From Rhodococcus rhodochrous (lineage in GTDB: Bacteria; Actinomycetota; Actinomycetes; Mycobacteriales; Mycobacteriaceae), in assembly GCF_900187265.1 (NCBI RefSeq), contig NZ_LT906450.1, positions 1,293,444-1,357,443 of the forward strand: 64,000 nt of DNA. Reading direction: 5' to 3'. The first letter of the stretch is position 1. Every line of letters starts with the position of its first letter. Positions 9,179 through 19,272 of the stretch are shown here, piece by piece. Position numbers and translations under genes: made by a program. The notes beneath the pieces were generated by a model. The model was not told the origin of the DNA. It did no database searches and saw nothing but the letters and a program-made list of their open reading frames with translations.

Positions 9179-12100
9179 GTGCTGATACTGCACCGTGCCG
9201 AGCGCACCGGCATCCTGGCGGATGCGCTGGCCGAGGTGCTCGCCCAGCCCCTCGACGATCCGTTCGCGCGGGAGGTCGTCGCGGTGCCCGCGCGCGGTGT
9301 CGAAAGATGGCTCACCCAGCGGTTGTCGGGAATGCTCGGTTCCTCCGCCGGCGACGGGGTGGCCGCCAACATCGACTTCCCGTCCCCGTCCCGCCTCGTC
9401 GACGAAGCGCTCGCCGCGGCCTCCGGCATCACCGCCGACGACGATCCGTGGCATCCCTCCCGCATGTTGTGGTCGCTGCTCGGGGTGATCGACGAGTGCG
9501 TCGGCGAACCGTGGTGCGCCACCCTCGCGCGGCATCTCGGCCACGGCGCCGACGACCACCGGGCCGGACGCCGGTACGCCACCGCAGCGCATCTCACCGG
9601 CCTGCTCCGCAGTTACGGACTCCAGCGCCCCGGGATGATCGCCCAGTGGGCGGCGGGGAACGACACCGACGGCACGGGTGCGCCCCTCGACGACCACCTG
9701 CGTTGGCAGGCCGAGCTGTGGCGACGGCTGCGCGCCCGCATCGGGGTCGACAGCCCGTCGCAGCGACTCGACGAACTGTGCGGCCGGCTGCGCAACGACC
9801 CCGACGTCGTCGACCTGCCCGAACGACTGTCGATCTTCGGTCCGACCCGGCTCGACACCGCCCTCGTCGAGGTGCTGTCCGCGCTCGGGCACCACCGCGA
9901 CGTGCACATCTGGCTCCCGCACCCGAGCCCGGTGATGTGGGACGGACTGACCCGCCGCCCGGCGTCGATGCGCCGCGCCGACGACCACAGTGCCCTCGGG
10001 GTGCAGCACCCGCTGCTCGCCGCGCTCGGCCGCGACGTGCGCGAACTCCAGAGCCGGCTCTCCGGCCTCGAGTGCACCGACGTTCCCCATCCCTCACCCC
10101 GGCCGCCGTCGACGCTCCTCGGCCGGTTGCAGGCCGATCTCCGCGACGACCGCGCCCCCGAACGCGGATCGGCCGCGCCCGACGGGACCGTGATGATCCA
10201 TGCCTGCCACGGCCCCACCCGACAGATCGAGGTGCTCCGCGAGTGCCTGCTGCACCTGTTCCGCGACGACCCCACGCTCGAACCGCGCGACGTCGTCGTC
10301 ATGTGCCCCGACGTCGAGACGTACGCGCCGCTCGTCCACGCCGCCTTCGGTGCCGGAGTCGGTGAGCATCCCGGCCACACGCTGCGGGTCCGTCTCGCCG
10401 ATCGTGGCCTGCGCCGCACCGATCCGGTGCTTGCGGTGGTGTCCGAACTGCTCGCGCTCGCCGACGGCCGGGTCACCGCCAGCGAGGTCCTCGATCTCGC
10501 CGCCTCCGCCCCGGTGCGCCGCAAGTTCGGATTCGACGACGACGAGCTCGAACGCCTGCAGGAGTGGACCACCGAGACCGGTGCCCGTTGGGGTCTCGGC
10601 CCGTGGCAGCGCAAGAGCTTCGGTCTCGGCGACTTCATGCAGAACACCTTCGGGGCGGCACTCGACCGCATCCTTCTCGGTGTCGCCGCCGACGGAGCGG
10701 ACGGGGAGTGGCTGTCGCTGTCACTGCCCCTCGACGACGTCGACAGCAACGACATCGACCTCGCCGGTCGGTTCGCCGAGTTCATCGACCGGCTGACGGT
10801 GGTGCTGCTCCGACTGCGCGGCCCGCATCCGGCGGCGCGGTGGTCGGACGAACTCGGTTACGGCATCGACCTGCTCACCGACGTTCCCACCGCCGACGCA
10901 TGGCAGCTCACCCGCGCGCGGCGCGAGATCGGCGACGCCGTCGAGCATGCCGGCGACACGCGGTTGTCCCTGAGCGACGTCCGATCCATGCTCTCCTCCC
11001 GGCTCGCCGGGCGTCCGTCGCGCTCGAACTTCCGGACCGGCGAACTGACCGTGTGCACGATGGTGCCGATGCGCTCGGTGCCCCATCGTGTGGTGGTGCT
11101 CCTCGGTCTCGACGACGACGTCTTCCCCCGCACGGCCCACATCGACGGCGACGACGTCCTGACCCAGAATCCCTGTGTGGGAGAGCGTGATCCGCGCAGC
11201 GAGGACAGGCAGTTGCTCCTCGACGCGCTGATGGCCGCGGAAGAACGGGTGCTGTTGTTCCACACCGGCGCCGACGCTGTCACCGGAGCGCTGCGCCCAC
11301 CGGCGATTCCGCTCACCGAGGTGCGCGACGTGGTGGCGACGATGACGGGCGTCGACGTCGACGACGAACGCATCGTTCGGCGACATCCCCTGCAGCCCTT
11401 CGATCCGCGCAACTTCCGGGCCGACGACCCGTTCGGGTTCGGTGTCACCGCACTCGCGGGAGCCCGTGCCGGGCAAGGAGGTTCGACCGCGCGCGACCGA
11501 CCGGGCGCGCTCCTCGTCGACGATCTTCCGGCCCCGGCGCGCACGGATGTCGATCTCGACGAACTCGTCGCCTTCCTGACACATCCGACGCAGGGATTCC
11601 TCCGGCAGCGGCTGGGCCTGCGTATCCCCGACACCGACGAGGGCATCGCCGACGCGCTCGACGTCGAGCTCGACGGTCTCGCGCAGTGGCAGCTCGGCGA
11701 CCGCATGCTCGAAGCGCGGCTGGCGGGCATGTCCGCGGGCGCCTTCCAGGACGCGGAGTGGCGGCGCGGCACGCTCCCACCCTTCGCGCTCGGCCGCAAG
11801 ACGCTCGACGCGGTGAGCGACAACGTCGAACGCCTCGTGCACGCCTGCGCCGGTGTGCACACCGGGCAGGCCCGCACCGTCGACATCCGCGTGGATCTCG
11901 GCGACGGCCGTCGGCTCACCGGAACCGTCGGAGGTGTGCACGGCGAGGTGCTGGCCCGCAGCACGTATTCCAAGCTGTCCCCGAAACACCGGCTCGAAGC
12001 ATGGATCCGGTTGCTCGCCGTCGTCGCCTCGGGTCATCCCGGGCAGTGGCGTGCGGTGACCACGGGACGCAGCCGCTCACGCTCGTATCCGGCCTGGCGC

Positions 12101-12472
12101 TCGACCCTTCTGGCTCCCGCCGATCCCGTCGCGCTGCTCGCCGCACTCGTCGATCTGCGCGACCACGGACTGTGCCGGCCGCTGCCGCTCGTGACGGGCG
12201 CGTCGGCCGAGTACGCCGATCGCCGCCACCGCGGTGATTCCGTGGAGATGGCACTGTCGGCCGCCGGGAAGGCGTTCGGTGGCGCGTTCGGCGACGGCAA
12301 GGACCGTCACGTGCAGTACCTGTACGGACCCGATGTGACGCTCGGCCGGCTCACCGCCGACGCGCCGGACGGCGTCGAGGCCGGCTGGTTCGACGACCCC
12401 AGCCGTTTCGGTGTGCTCGCCCGACGGTTGTGGGAACCCCTGCTCGCCTCCGAGAACCAGGGACGCCCGTGA
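9179..12472 (+). CDS. recC: Exodeoxyribonuclease V gamma subunit RecC
   Basis: A 1097-residue RecC, the Chi-recognition subunit of RecBCD, which resects double-strand breaks for recombination. It starts with the family-typical LILHRAERTGILADALAEVL. It carries inactivated helicase-like modules and a late degenerate nuclease-like domain, and length and order fit RecC. The GTG at 9179 follows a GAGGGAG site. It is the first gene of recC-recB-recD, all on one strand with overlaps or near overlaps, so the subunits are made from one transcript. Confidence 0.95.
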   Translation: MLILHRAERTGILADALAEVLAQPLDDPFAREVVAVPARGVERWLTQRLSGMLGSSAGDGVAANIDFPSPSRLVDEALAAASGITADDDPWHPSRMLWSLLGVIDECVGEPWCATLARHLGHGADDHRAGRRYATAAHLTGLLRSYGLQRPGMIAQWAAGNDTDGTGAPLDDHLRWQAELWRRLRARIGVDSPSQRLDELCGRLRNDPDVVDLPERLSIFGPTRLDTALVEVLSALGHHRDVHIWLPHPSPVMWDGLTRRPASMRRADDHSALGVQHPLLAALGRDVRELQSRLSGLECTDVPHPSPRPPSTLLGRLQADLRDDRAPERGSAAPDGTVMIHACHGPTRQIEVLRECLLHLFRDDPTLEPRDVVVMCPDVETYAPLVHAAFGAGVGEHPGHTLRVRLADRGLRRTDPVLAVVSELLALADGRVTASEVLDLAASAPVRRKFGFDDDELERLQEWTTETGARWGLGPWQRKSFGLGDFMQNTFGAALDRILLGVAADGADGEWLSLSLPLDDVDSNDIDLAGRFAEFIDRLTVVLLRLRGPHPAARWSDELGYGIDLLTDVPTADAWQLTRARREIGDAVEHAGDTRLSLSDVRSMLSSRLAGRPSRSNFRTGELTVCTMVPMRSVPHRVVVLLGLDDDVFPRTAHIDGDDVLTQNPCVGERDPRSEDRQLLLDALMAAEERVLLFHTGADAVTGALRPPAIPLTEVRDVVATMTGVDVDDERIVRRHPLQPFDPRNFRADDPFGFGVTALAGARAGQGGSTARDRPGALLVDDLPAPARTDVDLDELVAFLTHPTQGFLRQRLGLRIPDTDEGIADALDVELDGLAQWQLGDRMLEARLAGMSAGAFQDAEWRRGTLPPFALGRKTLDAVSDNVERLVHACAGVHTGQARTVDIRVDLGDGRRLTGTVGGVHGEVLARSTYSKLSPKHRLEAWIRLLAVVASGHPGQWRAVTTGRSRSRSYPAWRSTLLAPADPVALLAALVDLRDHGLCRPLPLVTGASAEYADRRHRGDSVEMALSAAGKAFGGAFGDGKDRHVQYLYGPDVTLGRLTADAPDGVEAGWFDDPSRFGVLARRLWEPLLASENQGRP

Positions 12473-12486
12473 GAGAAGGACACAGC

Positions 12487-15400
12487 GTGCCCGACACCGC
12501 TATCACCGATCCCCGCGACGCGGGCGGCCCGCCGCCGGCAGGCTTTGATCTGCTCGGCCCGCTCCCGAGCGGCACCACCGTACTCGAGGCCAGCGCGGGA
12601 ACGGGAAAGACATATGCGATCGTCGGGCTCGCCACCCGGTTCGTCGCCGAAGGACACGCCCGCCTGTCCGACCTGCTGCTCGTCACCTTCAGCCGGGCCG
12701 CGACGCAGGAACTGCGTGAACGCACCCGGAACCGGTTCGCGCAGGTCGCCACCGCCCTCGCCGATCCCGACGGTGCACGGGCGAGCAACGACATGCTCGT
12801 CCGTCATCTCGCGAGCGAGGACGTCGACGCGCGGCGGGCCCGGCTGCGACAGGCGTTGTCCGACTTCGACTCCGGCACCATCTCCACCACGCACGGTTTC
12901 TGCCGCCGCATGCTCGACGAACTCGGCATCGCCGGCGAACGCGAACCCGACGTCACGGTCGTCGAGGACGTCGACGACCTGCGAGCAGAGGTCGTCGCCG
13001 ATCTCTACCTGCGGCGCTACGGCAGGGGACAAGCCCCCATCACCTACGCCGAGGCGGCCGTCGCCGCGAAGGAGGCGATCTTCGACCCGCAGGCCGAACT
13101 CGCACCGAACGATGCCGACGGCACCGCGGCCGGTGAACGGGTGGAGTTCGCGCGAGCGGTCCGCGAGGAGGTCGAGCGACGCAAGCGCCGGCTCGGACTG
13201 CGCGACTTCGACGACCAGTTGTCCCTGCTGCACGCGGTGCTCGGCGATCCGGAGCACGGCGACGCCGCCTGCCGGCGGGTGCGCGCGCGTTTCTCCGTCG
13301 TCCTCGTCGACGAGTTCCAGGACACCGACCCCAAGCAGTGGGAGATCCTGCGCCGGGCATTCCACGGGCACAGCACGCTCGTGCTCGTCGGCGACCCGAA
13401 GCAGGCCATCTACGCCTTCCGCGGCGCAGAGGTGCTCAGCTATCTCGATGCCGTCTCCGAATCCGACACCTACTGCGAGCTGACCACCAACTGGCGCAGC
13501 GACGGCGATCTCGTCCGGGCGCTCGAACACGTCCATCTCGGTGCCACCCTCGGTGATCCGCGCATCGTGGTGAACCCGGTGAAGGCGGCGGCCGCCGATT
13601 CCCGGCTCTCGGGCATCGCGCCCCTGCGCGTGCGCCACCTGCCCCGTGCCGGTGCCGGTCCGCTCAACGACTGGGGTTTCCCGCAGAATCTCGACGGCCT
13701 GCGCGGGCGGGTCGCCCGCGACGTCGCGGCCGACATCGTGCGCCTGCTCGACGACGAGAACGTCACCGTCGACCTCGGTTCCGGCCCCGAACGCGTGCAA
13801 CCCGGGCACATCGCCGTCCTCGTACGCAAGCACAAGCAGGTGACGCTCGTCCACGACGCTCTGACGAAGGCGAACGTGCCGTGCGTGGTCGCCGGGGGCA
13901 CGAGTGTGTTCGCCACACCGTCCGCGCAGCACTGGCTGTGGGTGCTCTACGCGCTCGAGCAGCCCCATCGCGCCGATCGTGTCCGGCTCGCCGCGCTCAC
14001 TCCGCTGCTGGGCCGCACGATGACCGACATCGATTCGGAGGGCGAAGCGCTGGTCGTGGAGGTCGGCGGACTGCTGCGCGAACTGAACGACGTCTACGCC
14101 CGTACCGGATTCGCCGCCGTCTTCGAGCGACTGGCGTCCTTCGGTTCGGTCGAGGCCCGCCTCCTCGACGAGCCGTCCGGGGAACGCACCCTCACCGATA
14201 TCCGGCACGTCGCGCAGCTGCTCGAGGACGTCGCCTCGGCACAGTCGCTGGGGCTGGCCGCGCTCACCCGTTGGCTCGAGGATCGCATCAACGACCCCGA
14301 CCGTGGTGGGGCCGACCGGATCCGGCGTCTCGACAGCGACGCCGCGGCGGTCCAGATCCTCACCGTGCACGGCAGCAAGGGACTCGAGTTCCCCGTCGTC
14401 CACGTTCCGTACGGGTGGGATGCCGCGAAGAACCCCGAGCCCGACAAGCTGCTGCTGCACGAGAACGGCCGACGCATCCTCGACGTGGGCGGCAAGAGCG
14501 GTCCCGGCTACGTCGCGCGGCGTCGTCAGCACGAACTCGAGGAGGCGGGGGAGGAACTGCGCCTGCTGTACGTGGCGGTGACGCGCGCGCAGTGTGCGCT
14601 CACTCTCTGGTGGGCGCCGTCCACTCCCACCTCGCGGTCGCCGCTGCACCGGTTGCTGTTCGCCCGCGAGCCCGGCTCGCCCGAGGTCGCCGCGGAGGGC
14701 CGGATCGGTCACGACGAGGCCATGGCCGAGGAATTCGAGCGGTGGGCTGTGCGCGCCGGTGGGGTCATCGCCGCCGAAGCGGTGGGGTCGCATCCGATTC
14801 CGGTGCTGCGCTGGACCCGCCCCCGAGTGGAGACCGGCCCTCTTGCCGCCGCCCGTTTCGATCGGGTCGTCGACGAGAACTGGCGCAGGACCTCCTATTC
14901 GGCGCTCACCGCCTCGGTGCACGATGCACCGGTGGTGAGCGGTGAGGTGGAGGAGCCGGTGACGATCGACGAGCCGGACGAGCCTCCGCTGAGCGCAACG
15001 GAACCCGCGTGGGAAGGCATCCCGTCACCGATGAACGGACTGCCGGGCGGCACCGTTTTCGGCACGCTGGTGCACGCCGTCCTCGAGGTCGTCGACACCT
15101 CCGCCCCAGATTTGGAGGCCGAACTGCTCGACTGCTGCCGCGAGACGGTGCGTCGCCAGATGTCGCCGATCGACCCCGCGCAGCTCGCGGCGGCGCTGCT
15201 CCCGGTGATGCGCACCCCGCTCGGGCCGCTCGGCCGGACCCTCGCGGATTTCGCTCCCTCCGACCGGCTCTCCGAACTCGACTTCGAGTTGCCGCTGACC
15301 GGCGGCGACAGTCCGGTGCCCGTCACCGTCACCCTCGACGCGGTCGGCGGGTTGCTGCGCCGGCACCTGCCCGCCGACGATCCGATGGCGGCCTACGCCG

Positions 15401-15819
15401 ATCGGGTGCGCACCCTCGAACCCGTGCCGCTGCGGGGTTACCTCAACGGCAGTATCGACGCCGTACTGCGCACCGAGGGGCCGGCATTCGTCGTCGTCGA
15501 TTACAAGACCAACCGGCTCGCGCCCGTCGACGAACTGACCACCGCGCACTACACCCGCGAGTCGATGGCAGCGGAGATGCTCCGCGCCCACTATCCGATG
15601 CAGGCTCTGCTCTATTCCGTTGCCCTGCACCGTTATCTGCGGTGGCGGATGCGCGACTACGACCCGCACGTCCATCTCGGTGGTGTGCAGTACCTGTTCG
15701 TCCGCGGCATGGCCGGACCGGACAGCCCATCCGGCAGCGGCGTGTTCGACTGGCACCCGCCGGCCGGCCTCGTCACCGACCTGTCCGACCTCCTCGCCGG
15801 AAAGGCCGTGATCTCGTGA
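12487..15819 (+). CDS. recB: Exodeoxyribonuclease V beta subunit RecB (helicase-nuclease)
   Basis: A 1110-residue 3'-5' SF1 helicase with a C-terminal nuclease. Walker A ASAGTGKT is at about residues 35-42 and Walker B VDEFQDTD near 275. Helicase motif TVHGSKGLEFPVV follows near 630. The nuclease motif VVDYKTNRL is near 1005, with GTLVHAVLE before it. The chosen GTG at 12487 has AGAAGGA 6 nt upstream. An alternative GTG at 12469 overlaps the recC stop (GTGA) and would add six residues. Its 3' end overlaps recD by 4 bp. Confidence 0.95.
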   Translation: MPDTAITDPRDAGGPPPAGFDLLGPLPSGTTVLEASAGTGKTYAIVGLATRFVAEGHARLSDLLLVTFSRAATQELRERTRNRFAQVATALADPDGARASNDMLVRHLASEDVDARRARLRQALSDFDSGTISTTHGFCRRMLDELGIAGEREPDVTVVEDVDDLRAEVVADLYLRRYGRGQAPITYAEAAVAAKEAIFDPQAELAPNDADGTAAGERVEFARAVREEVERRKRRLGLRDFDDQLSLLHAVLGDPEHGDAACRRVRARFSVVLVDEFQDTDPKQWEILRRAFHGHSTLVLVGDPKQAIYAFRGAEVLSYLDAVSESDTYCELTTNWRSDGDLVRALEHVHLGATLGDPRIVVNPVKAAAADSRLSGIAPLRVRHLPRAGAGPLNDWGFPQNLDGLRGRVARDVAADIVRLLDDENVTVDLGSGPERVQPGHIAVLVRKHKQVTLVHDALTKANVPCVVAGGTSVFATPSAQHWLWVLYALEQPHRADRVRLAALTPLLGRTMTDIDSEGEALVVEVGGLLRELNDVYARTGFAAVFERLASFGSVEARLLDEPSGERTLTDIRHVAQLLEDVASAQSLGLAALTRWLEDRINDPDRGGADRIRRLDSDAAAVQILTVHGSKGLEFPVVHVPYGWDAAKNPEPDKLLLHENGRRILDVGGKSGPGYVARRRQHELEEAGEELRLLYVAVTRAQCALTLWWAPSTPTSRSPLHRLLFAREPGSPEVAAEGRIGHDEAMAEEFERWAVRAGGVIAAEAVGSHPIPVLRWTRPRVETGPLAAARFDRVVDENWRRTSYSALTASVHDAPVVSGEVEEPVTIDEPDEPPLSATEPAWEGIPSPMNGLPGGTVFGTLVHAVLEVVDTSAPDLEAELLDCCRETVRRQMSPIDPAQLAAALLPVMRTPLGPLGRTLADFAPSDRLSELDFELPLTGGDSPVPVTVTLDAVGGLLRRHLPADDPMAAYADRVRTLEPVPLRGYLNGSIDAVLRTEGPAFVVVDYKTNRLAPVDELTTAHYTRESMAAEMLRAHYPMQALLYSVALHRYLRWRMRDYDPHVHLGGVQYLFVRGMAGPDSPSGSGVFDWHPPAGLVTDLSDLLAGKAVIS

Positions 15820-17708
15820 TCGAGTCCATGACCGACGTTCGGATCGCCCAGCGCGGCAAGGGCGCTCTGCGGCAGTTCAACGAGGTGGGCGCACTCTCCG
15901 CCGCCGACGTGCACGTCGCCCTGCGACTCGCGGCGCTCGGCGGCGAGGACGACCCGCACGTGCATCTCGCCACCGCGCTGGCGGTGCGCGCCGTGCGCTC
16001 CGGGTCGGTGTGCCTCGACCTCACGCGTTTCCGTGAGGTCACGGTCGAGGAGGACGCGGATGGTCATCCCGTCGTCGATCCCGCGAGCCTGCCGTGGCCC
16101 CGCGACGAGGACGTGCTCGCGGCGCTGCGTCGCAGCCCTCTCGTCGTCGGCGGCGACCGCGGGCCTCTGCGTCCGTTGCGTCTCGTCGACACCGCGGAAG
16201 GTCCGCTGCTGTATCTCGACCGGTACTTCCGGCAGGAGCAGACGATCCGCCGGGTGCTCGCCGAACGTACGGCGACCTTCCCGGACCTCGACGAGGAGCG
16301 CATCGCGGCGACGCTCGACGAGCTGTTCCACCATCCCGACGATCCCACCCGGCCCGCGTCGGCACCCGACCGTCAGCGCGTCGCGGCGGCGCTCGCGGCC
16401 ACCCGCCCGACCGCGGTGATCGCGGGCGGACCGGGCACCGGCAAGACCCACACCGTGGCGCGGATCCTCGCGCTGCTCACCCGCCTGTACGGTCACGAAC
16501 TGCGCATCGGCCTGGCCGCTCCCACCGGCAAGGCCGCTGCGCGCCTGCAGGAATCGGTGCGCGAGCAGGAGACCGAGCTGGGTCTGCCGCCGAATCTCAC
16601 CGCCATGACCGTGCACCGCATGCTCGGCTGGCAGCGCGGCCGCACCCGCTTCCGCTACCACGCGGGCAATCATCTGCCGTACGACGTGATCGTCGTCGAC
16701 GAGACGTCGATGGTGTCGTTGACGATGATGTGCCGCCTGCTCGAGGCGGTGCGTCCCGACACCCGGCTCGTCCTCGTCGGCGACCCCGACCAGCTCGCTT
16801 CCGTCGACGCCGGTGCGGTACTGGCCGACCTCGTGGGGCGACCGGTCAGCGGCACCCTCGATCCGGTCTTCGAGCGGGTCGTCACCCGCGATCTGGCAGC
16901 GGTTGGAGATCCTGCCAAGGAAAAGGGCTTCTCGGACAAGGAGCGCGACCGGTTGCGTGGCGGCGTTGTGCGCCTCAGTCGGGGACGCAGGTTCGGTGAA
17001 GCGATCGCGGACCTGGCCATTGCGGTACGCGAGGGTAAGGCGGATGAGGTACTGAGGATCCTGCGCAGCGGTGATCCGAAGGTGTCGTTCCTCGCTCCCA
17101 ACGATCTCGACGCCCTGCGCGACGACATCGTCCGCTCCGCCGAGGAGGTCACCAAGGCCGCCGAGGCGGGCGAGGTGGATCCGGCGCTGAAGAGCTTCGA
17201 GAAACACCGATTGTTGTGCGCGCACCGCGACGGCCCGGCCGGTGTGCAGTGGTGGGCGCGGCAGGCCGCCGAATGGATCGGGGAGGCCGTGGGGCAGCGC
17301 CTCGATCCCGAGAGCTGGTATCCCGGCCGGCCGCTGCTCGTCACCGCGAACGACCACGACATGCAGATCTACAACGGCGACACCGGCGTGGTCGTGCGGC
17401 GCGGCGACGAACTCGTCGCGGCGTTCGCGCGCGGCGAGACGCCGTTCGAACTGCGCCCGAGTCAGCTGCCCGCGGTGAGCACCGTCTACGCGATGACGAT
17501 CCACCGCAGCCAGGGTAGTCAGTACGGCACCGTCTCGGTGGTGCTGCCCGATTCCGGATCGGCGCTGCTCACCCGCGAACTGCTGTACACCGCGATCACG
17601 CGTGCGCGGTCGCACGTGCGGATCATCGGAACCGAGGACGCGGTACGCGCGGGCGTGGCACGGCAGGTGCTCCGAGCGAGCGGGCTGCGGCGGGAGATCC
17701 GCGTGTAG
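15816..17708 (+). CDS. recD: Exodeoxyribonuclease V alpha subunit RecD (5'-3' helicase)
   Basis: A 630-residue SF1B helicase. Walker A AGGPGTGKTHT is at about residues 203-213. Walker B is VVDETSMVSL. The C-terminal motif VYAMTIHRSQGSQYGTV is followed by LLYTAITRARSHV. The GTG at 15816 overlaps the recB TGA (GTGA), which indicates translational coupling. An ATG at 15828 is the alternative. With recC and recB it completes the heterotrimer. Separate recB, recC and recD genes argue against the two-subunit AdnAB system. Confidence 0.95.
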   Translation: MIESMTDVRIAQRGKGALRQFNEVGALSAADVHVALRLAALGGEDDPHVHLATALAVRAVRSGSVCLDLTRFREVTVEEDADGHPVVDPASLPWPRDEDVLAALRRSPLVVGGDRGPLRPLRLVDTAEGPLLYLDRYFRQEQTIRRVLAERTATFPDLDEERIAATLDELFHHPDDPTRPASAPDRQRVAAALAATRPTAVIAGGPGTGKTHTVARILALLTRLYGHELRIGLAAPTGKAAARLQESVREQETELGLPPNLTAMTVHRMLGWQRGRTRFRYHAGNHLPYDVIVVDETSMVSLTMMCRLLEAVRPDTRLVLVGDPDQLASVDAGAVLADLVGRPVSGTLDPVFERVVTRDLAAVGDPAKEKGFSDKERDRLRGGVVRLSRGRRFGEAIADLAIAVREGKADEVLRILRSGDPKVSFLAPNDLDALRDDIVRSAEEVTKAAEAGEVDPALKSFEKHRLLCAHRDGPAGVQWWARQAAEWIGEAVGQRLDPESWYPGRPLLVTANDHDMQIYNGDTGVVVRRGDELVAAFARGETPFELRPSQLPAVSTVYAMTIHRSQGSQYGTVSVVLPDSGSALLTRELLYTAITRARSHVRIIGTEDAVRAGVARQVLRASGLRREIRV

Positions 17709-17823
17709 CCGGTCGTCTACAGTCGGTCGTCGGTCTCCCATCCTCGCGAGACCGTCTCCACCGGCGAACCGGACGTGGCATGCTCGAATCGGCGCGCACG
17801 ACAGACGACGAACGAGCCGAGCG

Positions 17824-19251
17824 ATGGACTGGTTGGACGCGGACGGGTACACGATCGGGCGGCTGCTGGTCACCCGTGGACTCGCGGCGCTGTACGCCGT
17901 CGCCTTCCTCGCAGCTCTGTTGCAGTTCCGGGCCTTGATCGGCGAACGCGGCATCCTTCCCGCCCCGCGATTCCTGTCTCTCACGTCGTTCCGGCAGTCG
18001 CCTAGCCTGTTCCACTGGAGATACTCCGACGGTCTGTTCACCGCGGTCGCCGCGGTGGGTCTCGTGCTGTCGGTGGTGACGATGCTCGGTGTCACCGAGC
18101 AGTTGCCGCTCGTGGTCTGCATGCTCGTGTGGTTCGTGATGTGGTTGCTGTACCTGTCGATCGTCAACGTGGGTCAGGTCTGGTACTCGTTCGGCTGGGA
18201 GTCGCTGCTGCTCGAGGCCGGCGTGCTCGCGATCTTCCTGGGCAACGCCGATACCGCGCCGCCGCTGCTCGTGCTGATCCTGCTGCGCTGGTTGTTGTTC
18301 CGGCTCGAGTTCGGTGCCGGGCTGATCAAGATGCGCGGCGACCGGTGCTGGCGCGACCTGACCTGTCTGTACTACCACCACGAAACCCAGCCGATGCCCG
18401 GCCCGCTCAGCCGGTACTTCCACCTGATCCCGCGGCCGCTGCACAAGGTGGAGGTGGCGGGTAACCATTTCACCCAGCTCGTCGTGCCGTTCGGGTTGTT
18501 CCTGCCGCAGCCGGTCGCCGGGATCGCCGCACTGATCATGATCGTCACGCAGTTGTGGCTGGTGACGAGCGGCAATTTCGCGTGGCTCAACTGGATCACC
18601 ATCGTCATCGCGTTGTCGGTGGTGCCCGACAGTTTCTACGGGTTGCTGATCGACTCCACCACGACCTACGGTCCGACACCGATCGCGTTCACCGTCGTCG
18701 TGGTGGCGCTGACCGTGCTGGTCGCGGTGCTCAGCTACTGGCCGGTGGCGAACATGATGTCGCATCGGCAGGCGATGAACGCCTCGTTCAACAAGTGGCA
18801 CTTCGTGAACACCTACGGCGCGTTCGGCACCGTCACACGCACCCGGCGGGAAGTGATCGTCGAAGGCACCACCGATGCGGTGGTGACACCGGCGACGGAG
18901 TGGCGCGAGTACGAGTTCAAGGGCAAACCGGGCGACGTGTACCGCAGGCCTCGTCAGTACGCGCCGTACCACCTGCGTCTGGACTGGTTGATGTGGTTCG
19001 CGGGGATCTCGCGCGACTACGCCGCGGGATGGTTCCCGCGGTTCGCGGGAAAACTGCTGGAGAACGATCCGGCCACCGTGAAACTGCTCCGGCACAACCC
19101 GTTCCCGGACGAACCGCCCCGTCTGGTGCGGGCCCGCCTGTTTCGCTACCGCTTCGCGACGCACGCCGAGCGACGCGCGACGGGCCAGTGGTGGATGCGG
19201 GACGAGATCGGCGATTTCATGATGCCGATGGCGCGGGACGACCTGCCCTGA
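17824..19251 (+). CDS. Lipase-maturation-factor-like membrane protein
   Basis: A 475-residue polytopic protein of the lipase maturation factor family (LMF1-like). It has about eight hydrophobic segments between residues 15 and 320. Family landmarks are YSFGWESLLLEAGVL, RWLLFRLEFGAGLIKMRGD and CWRDLTCLYYHHETQPMP. A C-terminal soluble part contains WREYEFKGKPG and the late RFRFAT-like motif. The vertebrate relative aids lipase folding. The bacterial role is not established. The ATG at 17824 gives a family-typical N-terminus. Confidence 0.85.
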   Translation: MDWLDADGYTIGRLLVTRGLAALYAVAFLAALLQFRALIGERGILPAPRFLSLTSFRQSPSLFHWRYSDGLFTAVAAVGLVLSVVTMLGVTEQLPLVVCMLVWFVMWLLYLSIVNVGQVWYSFGWESLLLEAGVLAIFLGNADTAPPLLVLILLRWLLFRLEFGAGLIKMRGDRCWRDLTCLYYHHETQPMPGPLSRYFHLIPRPLHKVEVAGNHFTQLVVPFGLFLPQPVAGIAALIMIVTQLWLVTSGNFAWLNWITIVIALSVVPDSFYGLLIDSTTTYGPTPIAFTVVVVALTVLVAVLSYWPVANMMSHRQAMNASFNKWHFVNTYGAFGTVTRTRREVIVEGTTDAVVTPATEWREYEFKGKPGDVYRRPRQYAPYHLRLDWLMWFAGISRDYAAGWFPRFAGKLLENDPATVKLLRHNPFPDEPPRLVRARLFRYRFATHAERRATGQWWMRDEIGDFMMPMARDDLP

Positions 19252-19272
19252 CCACCCCGAGCACCGCCGCGA

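Noticed and set aside
12307-14922. An 871-codon open frame antisense to recC/recB
   Set aside because: It mirrors the codon bias of recB on the other strand, has no start context or family features, and overlaps well-supported genes.
9179-17708. Identification as the two-subunit mycobacterial AdnAB helicase-nuclease
   Set aside because: Three separate genes with RecC-, RecB- and RecD-type motifs are present; AdnAB is a two-gene system with nuclease domains in both subunits.
15657-18167. An 836-codon open frame antisense to recD and its flanks
   Set aside because: A shadow of high-GC third-position bias; its composition (Arg, His, Gly rich) is typical of antisense frames.
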